From Lachnospiraceae bacterium (lineage in GTDB: Bacteria; Bacillota; Clostridia; Lachnospirales; Lachnospiraceae), in assembly GCA_024696945.1 (NCBI GenBank), contig JAILGF010000072.1:1-50562 (forward strand): a DNA stretch of 50,562 nucleotides. Direction: 5' to 3'. Positions within the stretch are counted from its first letter, which is position 1; each line of letters opens with the position of its first letter. The notes below the pieces were generated by a model, which had not been told where the DNA came from, made no database searches, and saw only the letters and a list, made by a program, of their open reading frames with translations. The translations under genes were made by a program, and so were the position numbers. Of this stretch, positions 25,490 to 32,633 are shown piece by piece.

Positions 25490-27727
25490 ATGAAGAAAAG
25501 GTTTTTAGCAGCATTATTGATTTTGGTAATGGCATTTTCGTCTTTAAACGGATTTGCTCCGGTTGAAGCAGAAAATGCACTTACCGAAGAGAAGATGAAG
25601 GAAGTTCTCATCGAGGTAAAAAGTAAGATCGATATCGGGGATGAATTCACCGAGTTCGATTACAGCTACAATGAGTATTCCGGAAAAGGTCGATTCTATT
25701 TTAACTGGAATACCGAAGACAGTACGGACAGTATAAGCATTACCGCTGACGGAGACGGAAGGATCTGGAGCTACAGCAGGTATTCAAACAATTACAATAC
25801 TCAGGACAGCGTGCTTCCCACATATATCGGCGAGGAGCTCATTCCCAAGGCTGAGGAGTGGATATATCAGGCAGAGCCCGGGCTCAAGGGCAAGCTTGAC
25901 ATCACAAGATGCAGCTACCAGACATACAGAAAATCTTATTACATCGGATTCACCCGTATTGAGAACGGCATCCGCATGAACGACAATTCCGTAAGCATTT
26001 CTTTGGACGCAATGGACGGAAAGGTTCTTTCCTATAGCCTTAATTGGAATTTTGAGGTAGAGATTCCCAAGGTTGATAAGCCCATCGGTGAGAAAAAGGC
26101 AGCCGAGAAGGTTGATGATACCGTAAAAATGCAGCTTGAGTACAGGCTTGGTTATGATGACGACGGAAAGGAAAAGGTTTTCCTTGCATACAACCCTGAC
26201 ATAACCTATGTAGCCGTTGATGCAAAGAACGGAAAGGTTTATACCACAAGAACATATTGGGGCAGCAGCTCCGAGTTTGATGACGGATTTAATACCGCAG
26301 CAGCTACTGAGAGTGCCGATGAGGAATATTTGGCAGAAAACGGAAAGACCGTACGTTTAAGTGACAACGAAATAAAGAAGATCGATGAGGTTAAGGATAT
26401 CCTTACCAGCGAAGAGGCAGTTAATCTTATTAAGAAGAATAAAAAGCTTTATATCGATCAGAACCTGAATACTGCTAGATGCAGACTATACTTCCAGGAC
26501 GGAGAATATTACTGGAGCATCAGCCTTTCGGATAACCGCCCGGTAGACTATGACAACTATAATTATTACAGCAGCGAATGGTACAGGGCATCTGCATCCG
26601 CATCCGTAAACGCAAAGACCGGAAAGCTTATTTCCTTCTATGCAAGCACAAGGGATTATTACTCATACGATGATGAGGGCGATGATAAGTTCGTTGCAAA
26701 TTACAGCAAGAAACAGTGTGAGAAGCTTTTCGAAGAGTTTGCAAAGGAAACGGATCCCGAAGAGTTTAAGTCAGTAAAGCTTGCTGATACATATGAAGAT
26801 AAGGTTTATATTTATAGGGAGATCTACAGCGGTTATTATGATCAGGACACAACCGCTACCGGCGGATATTCAATGCAGTACAAGAGGTACTATAAGGACA
26901 TTCCGTTCTCGGCAAACGGTATTTCAGGTGCTGTAGAAGCAGTTACCGGTAAGGTTACCAGATATAATCTTACATGGACGGACGCAGAACTTCCTGAGCC
27001 CGAGACAGCCATCAGTGAAAAGCAGGCATTTGATGCATATATCAACTTTGACGGTTTTGACCTTGTATATGAGCTGGTTTCGAAGTATGAGGATTCCGGT
27101 AAGTATTACGGAGTTGACAGGGAAGTTAAGGCACGTCTGGTATACAGAACCGCAATTTCACCTAACTATGTAGATGCTTTTACAGGAAAGCAGCTTAGCT
27201 GGAACGGACAGGAATACAAGCCTGCAGGCGTCTCATATAAATATACCGATATCAACGGCACAAAGTATGAGCGTTCAATAAAGCTTTTGGCAGATATGGG
27301 ACTCGGCTTCGAGGGCGAGGAGTTCAAACCCGATCAGAAGATCACAAATACTGAATTTGAAAAGCTTCTGGCAGGAAACTCATATGGATATTATGGTCCG
27401 TATGTAACTAAGGCTTACGACGAGAACGGCGAGGAGATAGATCCAGATGAGCTTACTCCCGATGACGAAACCAAGGTTACCCGTCAGGAAGCATGTAAGC
27501 TTATAATCTCAGCAATGGGAGGCGACAGGCTGGCTCAGATGGATATCTTTAAGACAGGGTACTCCGATGAGAAGAAGATAGATAAGGAGAACATCGGTGC
27601 GGTTGCACTTTGCAAGGGCCTCGATATTATGGGAGCAAAGTCGGGTAAGAAATTTAAGCCCAACGCTTCAATAACCAGAGGCGAGGCAGCAGACCTGGTA
27701 ATCCGTATGATGTCAAGCAATTTCTGA
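25490..27727 (+). CDS. Secreted surface protein with YcdB/PepSY-like repeats and C-terminal SLH domains
   Basis: The 745-residue exported protein starts with a clear signal peptide (MKKRFLAALLILVMAFSSLNGFAPVEA). Its body has repeated beta-rich units related to the YcdB/YcdC and PepSY type (NSVSISLDAMDGKVLSYS, VAVDAKNGKVYTT, SASVNAKTGKLISFY, GAVEAVTGKVTRYNL). The end (about 610-745) has two S-layer-homology units (SIKLLADMGLGFEGEEFKPD, and FKPNASITRGEAADLVIRMM), which bind pyruvylated wall polymers. It is probably a wall-bound regulator of extracellular proteases or a stress protein; the precise function is unknown. ATG 25490 has AGGAGG. Confidence 0.85.
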   Translation: MKKRFLAALLILVMAFSSLNGFAPVEAENALTEEKMKEVLIEVKSKIDIGDEFTEFDYSYNEYSGKGRFYFNWNTEDSTDSISITADGDGRIWSYSRYSNNYNTQDSVLPTYIGEELIPKAEEWIYQAEPGLKGKLDITRCSYQTYRKSYYIGFTRIENGIRMNDNSVSISLDAMDGKVLSYSLNWNFEVEIPKVDKPIGEKKAAEKVDDTVKMQLEYRLGYDDDGKEKVFLAYNPDITYVAVDAKNGKVYTTRTYWGSSSEFDDGFNTAAATESADEEYLAENGKTVRLSDNEIKKIDEVKDILTSEEAVNLIKKNKKLYIDQNLNTARCRLYFQDGEYYWSISLSDNRPVDYDNYNYYSSEWYRASASASVNAKTGKLISFYASTRDYYSYDDEGDDKFVANYSKKQCEKLFEEFAKETDPEEFKSVKLADTYEDKVYIYREIYSGYYDQDTTATGGYSMQYKRYYKDIPFSANGISGAVEAVTGKVTRYNLTWTDAELPEPETAISEKQAFDAYINFDGFDLVYELVSKYEDSGKYYGVDREVKARLVYRTAISPNYVDAFTGKQLSWNGQEYKPAGVSYKYTDINGTKYERSIKLLADMGLGFEGEEFKPDQKITNTEFEKLLAGNSYGYYGPYVTKAYDENGEEIDPDELTPDDETKVTRQEACKLIISAMGGDRLAQMDIFKTGYSDEKKIDKENIGAVALCKGLDIMGAKSGKKFKPNASITRGEAADLVIRMMSSNF

Positions 27728-27753
27728 TAACTAACCCCCTGAAGTTTATATAG

Positions 27754-27796
27754 ATAGGGCAGCAGTGAGTTTTAAGTACTGCTGCCCTATTCTTTT
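27754..27796 (+). terminator. Terminator after the SLH protein gene
   Basis: TAGGGCAGCAGT pairs with ACTGCTGCCCTA around a short loop, followed by TTCTTTTT. Confidence 0.9.
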
Positions 27797-27807
27797 TGCT
27801 GTTTAAC

Positions 27808-27835
27808 TTGATTATTGCCTAAAATATGATAAAAT
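27808..27835 (+). promoter_or_regulatory. Promoter of the beta-helix gene
   Basis: TTGATT (27808-27813), 16-bp spacer, TAAAAT (27830-27835). Confidence 0.5.
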
Positions 27836-27888
27836 AAAATCCGTAGGCTTAATATGTTCAATCGGAAATATATAAAGGAGGTCCCGGG

Positions 27889-30039
27889 ATGCAAAAACAG
27901 AAATTTGTGAAAAAAATTAAGACTTTGGTAAGCTGGTTTTTGTCGCTATGCTTGCTTGCAGGCTGTCTTGTATTTTTGAAAAATGTCAGGGTTCAGGCAG
28001 CTTCATATGCTAAAGTAATAGAAGTAAAGCTTAAGGACGGCCAGGATGCCACTTCTGAAATCCAGAAAGCCCTTGACGAAGCCGCAAAAGCAGGGACCAA
28101 GAAAAAGCAGGCCATGGTAAAGGTGCCTGCAGGGACCTATTATATAAACAAAACACTGGTAATCGGTTCTAATACCTATCTGAAGCTTGACGCTAAAACC
28201 TATATGAAGAAAAGCCCCAATCCTAAGGACCCTATCCTTCATATGCTCCATGCCGTTAAGGGTAAGAAGGGTAAATTCTCGGATAATTCAAATATAACGG
28301 TCCAGGGCGGAACCTGGGATGCCGAATTCATTCTTTACAATGAAAAGACCGGCGGATCGGTATTTATGTTTGCCCATACCAATAAGCTTAAGATCCTTGA
28401 CGTTACGCTCTGCAACTGCTATGGGTCTCACCTGCTGGAGCTGGGCGGTGTAAAGAACTGTACCGTAAAGAACTGTGAATTCTACGGATTTAAGGCTCCC
28501 GATTCCGACACGGAAAAGGAAGCAATCCAGCTTGACGTCTGCCATAGCGAGAGCATTCTTCCTTACGGAGATCCTTATGACGACACACCCTGTGAGAAAA
28601 TAACAATTACAGGCTGCAATATCCATGACTATTCCCGAGCTGTCGGATCGCACATGATGGTAGAAGGTATCTATCACAAGACCATTAAGATCACAGACAA
28701 CAATTTCCATGATCTTGATAAGGCAGCTGTATATGGATATAACTATACAAACCTGACCATAAAAGGAAACAAGATCACAAATGTGGGATGCGGCATTCAG
28801 CTGAAAACCGATTCCAAGGCTTCAAAAACAAAGCTTGAAAGAAATAAGGGCGTTAAGGCGATGAAGGTATCCAAAGGAGAATTCAAGCTGACCATCCAGG
28901 ACAATACCATAAAGCTGACGCAGAAGCTTTCCGCTGAGGATAAGGATTCGGGAAATTCAATGGGTATTTTTATCTATGGTTCGGAAACATATCCGATGAA
29001 AAAAGCAACCATCAAGAACAATACCATAGTCAGCGGATCGGCGGGAGTCTATTTAAGATACGTCAATTCGGCAACCATAACGGGAAATAACATCGACCGC
29101 TATGACGGAGCATTCGGTACCGAAGAAACCAAATTTGCAGAGGATGCAATCAAGCTTTTGTCATCAAGCGATGCTGTGATAACAGACAACAATATATCCG
29201 GAAAATGCTCGGTTCCTTTCGAAAATGGAATTGCATTAAGGGAAGAGAGTAAAAATGTAAGCGTAAGCAATAACAGCATTCCCTGCACAAACAAATCCGG
29301 TATCGGCCTGTACGATTCTAGTTCGATAACCTCCGGAAGCGGAAACAGCATTAAGAATGCGGGGCTTAACGGTATCACGGTGATAGGATCTTCGTTAACC
29401 CTGTCTGACAGCACGATCTCAAAGACATCCCAGCACGGAATTTCCATCCAGAGCGGAGCCTCTCTTAATCTTAACAATGTTGTTGTGGATTCAGCAGCAT
29501 CAAATGGCCTTAATATTTCATCCTCCAGTAAAGTGGTCATGGCCGGAGGATCCGTAACCAAGAGCGGCGCAAAGGGAGTAAATATATATGACGGTTCAAG
29601 CTTCAGCGCCCAGGGAACCGAGATATCGTATTCCGGCGGAAAGGGCGTAGATGTCGGAAACGATACTACCGTTAAGCTGGACAGCTGTAAGATATTCGGC
29701 GGAGGAGCAAACGGCGCGTTTGTTGACGGAAATACAGACACAACGATAATTGACTGTTCTATATATGATAACGCAGGAAATGCACTGCAGTTAAAGAACG
29801 GAAAAATAAAGGTAACGTGCAACACATTTACAAACAACTGTAAAGGAGAAAGTGACGGAAAAGCCGTAGCTGTATTCTCGGGTATTTCCGGAGAAATAAG
29901 CGGAAATACTTTCTCGAATCCCGGAACCAAGAGCGAGCTCTGGATAACCTCGGAAGCAAAGCTGAGTCCTTCGTTAAGCACGGTAAAAACAGCTTCTGCA
30001 TACGGTTATACCGATGCTGCAGGAAATTCTTTCAGATAA
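27889..30039 (+). CDS. Secreted right-handed parallel beta-helix protein
   Basis: A 716-residue exoprotein. The N-terminus is a signal peptide, with either signal peptidase I cleavage after VQA (about residue 38) or a lipobox LAGC inside the hydrophobic stretch. The body begins with the pectate-lyase-superfamily opening (SEIQKALDEAAKAG, VKVPAGTYYINKTLVIGSNT). It continues as many short beta-helix rungs (ITGCNIHDYS, ITDNNFHDL, IKGNKITNVG, ITGNNIDRY, ITDNNISGK), which then become Ser/Gly-rich. This fits a polysaccharide lyase, epimerase or adhesive fibre; I see no unambiguous catalytic site. ATG 27889 has AAAGGAGG. Confidence 0.85.
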   Translation: MQKQKFVKKIKTLVSWFLSLCLLAGCLVFLKNVRVQAASYAKVIEVKLKDGQDATSEIQKALDEAAKAGTKKKQAMVKVPAGTYYINKTLVIGSNTYLKLDAKTYMKKSPNPKDPILHMLHAVKGKKGKFSDNSNITVQGGTWDAEFILYNEKTGGSVFMFAHTNKLKILDVTLCNCYGSHLLELGGVKNCTVKNCEFYGFKAPDSDTEKEAIQLDVCHSESILPYGDPYDDTPCEKITITGCNIHDYSRAVGSHMMVEGIYHKTIKITDNNFHDLDKAAVYGYNYTNLTIKGNKITNVGCGIQLKTDSKASKTKLERNKGVKAMKVSKGEFKLTIQDNTIKLTQKLSAEDKDSGNSMGIFIYGSETYPMKKATIKNNTIVSGSAGVYLRYVNSATITGNNIDRYDGAFGTEETKFAEDAIKLLSSSDAVITDNNISGKCSVPFENGIALREESKNVSVSNNSIPCTNKSGIGLYDSSSITSGSGNSIKNAGLNGITVIGSSLTLSDSTISKTSQHGISIQSGASLNLNNVVVDSAASNGLNISSSSKVVMAGGSVTKSGAKGVNIYDGSSFSAQGTEISYSGGKGVDVGNDTTVKLDSCKIFGGGANGAFVDGNTDTTIIDCSIYDNAGNALQLKNGKIKVTCNTFTNNCKGESDGKAVAVFSGISGEISGNTFSNPGTKSELWITSEAKLSPSLSTVKTASAYGYTDAAGNSFR

Positions 30040-30079
30040 AAATTATAAGTAATAAGTATTGATACAAGGAGATCTGATC

Positions 30080-30922
30080 ATGCCCGGAATACTGTATCTG
30101 TGTGCTACTCCGATAGGAAACCTTGAAGACATAACCATGAGGGTTTTAAGAACCTTAAAGGAAGTGGATCTTATTGCTGCCGAGGATACCCGGAACAGCA
30201 TTAAGCTTCTGAACCATTTTGGGATCAACACACCTATGACCAGTTATCATGAATATAACAAAATAGATAAAGGGCATACCCTTGTGGAAAAGCTTCTTGA
30301 GGGACAGAATATCGCGCTTATCACAGATGCAGGTACTCCGGCGATCTCCGACCCCGGTGAGGATCTGGTCAGGATGGCTCATGAAGCAGGAATTACGGTA
30401 ACCTCACTTCCGGGTGCATGCGCATGTGTTACGGCACTTACCGTATCGGGGCTTCCGACCAGGCGTTTTGCCTTTGAAGCGTTTCTTCCGACAGACAAGA
30501 AAGAACGCAGGGAAATACTGGATAATCTTAAGGAAGAAACACGTACCATAATACTGTACGAGGCCCCGCATCATCTTGTAAAAACCCTTGAAGACCTTAA
30601 GGAATACTTAGGAAACAGGAAGGCTACGGTTTGCCGCGAGCTTACCAAAAAACACGAAACCATCTTTCAGACAACCTTAGAAGAAGCATTTAATTATTTT
30701 ACGGAAAATGAACCTAAGGGCGAATGTGTCATAGTGATAGAGGGCCGCTCCTTTAAGGAAATAAAAGAAGAGAGCCGTGCCGAGTGGCAGAAGCTCTCTG
30801 TTGAAGAACATGTAAATATGTATATGGGACAGGGACTTGACAAAAAGGATGCCATGAAAGCAGCGGCTAAGGACAGAGGTGTGTCCAAGCAGGAGATCTA
30901 CAAAGAACTGCTAAATAGCTGA
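30080..30922 (+). CDS. rsmI: 16S rRNA (cytidine1402-2'-O)-methyltransferase
   Basis: The 280-residue tetrapyrrole-methylase-fold enzyme methylates the ribose of C1402 in the 30S P site. The signature runs YLCATPIGNLEDITMRVLRTL, AAEDTRNSIKLLNHF, TDAGTPAISDPG, SLPGACACVTAL and FAFEAFLP. ATG 30080 has AAGGAG; the longer reading at 30059 lacks a site. It is followed by a terminator and is convergent with the phosphatase. Confidence 0.95.
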   Translation: MPGILYLCATPIGNLEDITMRVLRTLKEVDLIAAEDTRNSIKLLNHFGINTPMTSYHEYNKIDKGHTLVEKLLEGQNIALITDAGTPAISDPGEDLVRMAHEAGITVTSLPGACACVTALTVSGLPTRRFAFEAFLPTDKKERREILDNLKEETRTIILYEAPHHLVKTLEDLKEYLGNRKATVCRELTKKHETIFQTTLEEAFNYFTENEPKGECVIVIEGRSFKEIKEESRAEWQKLSVEEHVNMYMGQGLDKKDAMKAAAKDRGVSKQEIYKELLNS

Positions 30923-30930
30923 TATATATG

Positions 30931-30955
30931 GATACCCGCTTTTTCGGCGGGTTAT
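30931..30955. terminator. Bidirectional terminator between rsmI and the phosphatase gene
   Basis: The hairpin ACCCGC-TTTTTC-GGCGGGT lies between convergent genes and overlaps the end of the phosphatase. Confidence 0.7.
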
Positions 30956-31413
30956 ATTATGCCCTGCTTTTCCAGATAATCCAAAAAACCTTCAAGCCCC
31001 GGAACTATATCCCTGTAGGTGGTTTCATAATCATCCGTATTACAGGGATCTGCAACGTCTCTTTTGAACTTTGAAAAATCCAACAGACGATGGATCTTAC
31101 CTTCGGGATCTCCTCCGCTGATGCTTTTCATATCACGGATGTTATAAGAGTCCATTCCTAGCAGATAATCAAAATCCACATAATCCCAATTTGTTAACTG
31201 CTTTGACCTGTGATCTACTGTAGGGATTCCCTTATCCTTTAATGAAATAAAGGTCCTGTAATGAGGCTTTCGCCCCGGTTCCCTGACACCAGTGCCTGCG
31301 GAATCGACTTTAAATCTGTCGGCCAATCCCCTTTTCTTTAACATATGGATAAAAACACTTTGTGCCATTGTCGAACGGCAAGTGTTGCCGCAGCATACGA
31401 ACAGAACGTTTAT
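30952..31413 (-). CDS. Low-molecular-weight protein tyrosine phosphatase, no canonical start codon
   Basis: The catalytic loop VCCGNTCRS (C-x5-R-S; catalytic Cys codon at 31393-31395) and the acid loop with DPCN mark this as an LMW-PTP of about 153 residues. The first ATG (31368) lies after the catalytic Cys, so it cannot start an active enzyme. Upstream in frame, back to a stop at 31435-31437, there is no ATG, GTG or TTG. The family's usual start position is occupied by GTA-ATA. The stop of the upstream DtxR gene gives TAATA where a coupled gene would have TAATG, so I annotate from the ATA. Frameshifting on the A9 run (31419-31427) is the alternative. See findings. Confidence 0.7.
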   Translation of the reverse strand: MNVLFVCCGNTCRSTMAQSVFIHMLKKRGLADRFKVDSAGTGVREPGRKPHYRTFISLKDKGIPTVDHRSKQLTNWDYVDFDYLLGMDSYNIRDMKSISGGDPEGKIHRLLDFSKFKRDVADPCNTDDYETTYRDIVPGLEGFLDYLEKQGII

Positions 31414-31799
31414 TACTGTTTTTTTTTGCTGTCCTTAAACTTTTTCATATGTTTTTTTATTGCGGCAAAGGTTTCCTTGCTAAGATCATGTTCAATCTTG
31501 CAGGCATCCTTTGAAGCTATATCCTCCGGTACGCCGAGGTAGATCAGACCTTCGGTAAGTACCTGGTGTCTTTCATAAATATCCTTAGCTATTTTCTCAC
31601 CCTTATCGGTAAAAGTGATATAACCGCTAGGATCTACATTTATGTACCCATTAGTCCTTAAAAGCTTTATGGCACGGCTGACGCTGGGCTTTGAAAAGTT
31701 CATTTCTTCGCTTATGTCTATAGACCTTACATTGGTATTTCTTTGCTGAAGTACAAGTATTGTCTCAAGATACATCTCACCGGATTCTAATAATATCAT
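31413..31799 (-). CDS. DtxR/MntR-family metal-dependent regulator, copy 1
   Basis: A 128-residue regulator. The N-terminal winged helix (YLETILVLQQRNTNVRSIDISEEMNFSKPSVSRAIKLL) and metal-binding dimerisation segments (ERHQVLTEGLIYLGV, ACKIEHDLSKETFAAI) match the DtxR/MntR family. It lacks the C-terminal SH3/FeoA-like domain of full-length DtxR. ATG 31799 is preferred over the ATG at 31811 because the GGAGG overlaps the latter. It is divergent from feoA-feoA-feoB and is a likely repressor of that operon. The 3' end runs into an A9 tract and the phosphatase gene. Confidence 0.9.
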   Translation of the reverse strand: MILLESGEMYLETILVLQQRNTNVRSIDISEEMNFSKPSVSRAIKLLRTNGYINVDPSGYITFTDKGEKIAKDIYERHQVLTEGLIYLGVPEDIASKDACKIEHDLSKETFAAIKKHMKKFKDSKKKQ

Positions 31800-31835
31800 A
31801 ACAGCCTCCATATAATAAACTATAACTTTATCTCG

Positions 31836-31864
31836 ATTATAGTAAATATAGACAAAAAGGTCAA
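31836..31864 (-). promoter_or_regulatory. dtxR copy 1 promoter
   Basis: Minus-strand TTGACC (31859-31864), 17-bp spacer, TATAAT (31836-31841). A CTATAA...TTATAG inverted repeat (31820-31842) overlaps the -10 and start. Confidence 0.7.
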
Positions 31865-31922
31865 CATAATATATAGAAAATTTGAAAAAACATAGAAATT
31901 CTTAAAATTTTATAAAAAACGC

Positions 31923-31976
31923 TTGACAAGTTATCAGCAACTAACTATAATACAGACGAAGTAAGTGGAGGCTAAC
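31923..31976 (+). promoter_or_regulatory. feo promoter with two DtxR-type operators
   Basis: A consensus promoter: TTGACA (31923-31928), 17 bp, TATAAT (31946-31951). Two near copies of GTTAG-N6-CTAAC overlap it: GTTAT-CAGCAA-CTAAC (31930-31945, in the spacer) and GTAAG-TGGAGG-CTAAC (31961-31976, just after the start). Metal-loaded DtxR/MntR bound here should block transcription. Confidence 0.7.
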
Positions 31977-31993
31977 TAAAAAAGGAGGTAATA

Positions 31994-32206
31994 ATGATGC
32001 CGTTAAGTTTGGCGAATCCCGGAGAGGAATCCATAATAAAAAAAGTAGGCGGAAGCCCTGAAGTAAAGCAGCATCTTGAAAACTTAGGTTTTGTAGTCGG
32101 CGGAAATGCAACAGTTGTTTCATCCATAGGCGGAAACCTGATAGTAAACGTAAAAGAATCCAGAGTAGCCATCAGCAAGGAAATGGCTGCAAAAATTTAT
32201 ATTTAA
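31994..32206 (+). CDS. feoA: FeoA domain protein, copy 1
   Basis: A 70-residue SH3-like FeoA protein (MMPLSLANPGEESIIKKVGG, HLENLGFVVGGNATVV). FeoA supports Fe(II) uptake by FeoB. AAAGGAGG lies eight bases before the ATG; the start may be either of two adjacent ATGs. It is first in feoA-feoA-feoB. Confidence 0.9.
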   Translation: MMPLSLANPGEESIIKKVGGSPEVKQHLENLGFVVGGNATVVSSIGGNLIVNVKESRVAISKEMAAKIYI

Positions 32207-32229
32207 ATGCAGAAAGGAGCAGCAACTAG

Positions 32230-32451
32230 ATGAAAACACTGAGAGATGTGGAGATCGGCGGTACCGCCAAGGTGAAAAAGCTCCATGGAGAGGGAGCCAT
32301 AAAGAAGAGGATTATGGACATGGGAATAACTAAGGGAATAGAGATATATGTCCGCAAAGTGGCACCCTTGGGAGATCCCATAGAAATAACAGTAAGAGGC
32401 TATGAGCTTTCGTTAAGAAAAGCAGATGCAGAACTTATAGAGTGTATGTAA
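32230..32451 (+). CDS. feoA: FeoA domain protein, copy 2
   Basis: A 73-residue FeoA protein (MKTLRDVEIGGTAKVKKL, KKRIMDMGITKG, PIEITVRGYELSLRK). The classical FeoA motif R-x-M-D-M-G-I-x-x-G is intact here and weaker in copy 1. It lies 23 bases downstream of copy 1, preceded by AAAGGAG. Confidence 0.93.
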   Translation: MKTLRDVEIGGTAKVKKLHGEGAIKKRIMDMGITKGIEIYVRKVAPLGDPIEITVRGYELSLRKADAELIECM

Positions 32452-32455
32452 TATT

Positions 32456-32516
32456 GTCATTCTGAGCTATATCGCAGTTTGCAAGGCGAACTACGATGTG
32501 ATGCGAGGAATCTTTT
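32456..32516 (+). repeat. Dispersed repeat, copy 2, between feoA and feoB
   Basis: GTCATTCTGAGC opens it and GAGGAATCTTTT closes it, with about 37 bases between, in the 182-bp gap between feoA copy 2 and feoB. The rest of the gap holds a GGTTACC-type small hairpin and no gene. Confidence 0.6.
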
Positions 32517-32633
32517 ATTAAAAACTACGGTTACCTTTGGGTAACGATTCCGCCGATAATTTGACAGGCGCATTATCGATTCTGCGGATCTGGTTTTATA
32601 AAAACATTTCAAGCCTGTAGAGAGGTACAGCAC

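Noticed and set aside
29100..29981. 293-codon minus-strand ORF inside the beta-helix gene
   Set aside because: No ribosome binding site or recognisable domain; it mirrors the repetitive codons of the plus-strand gene.
31366..31368. ATG as true start of the phosphatase
   Set aside because: It would remove the catalytic Cys-x5-Arg loop, which is encoded upstream in the same open frame.
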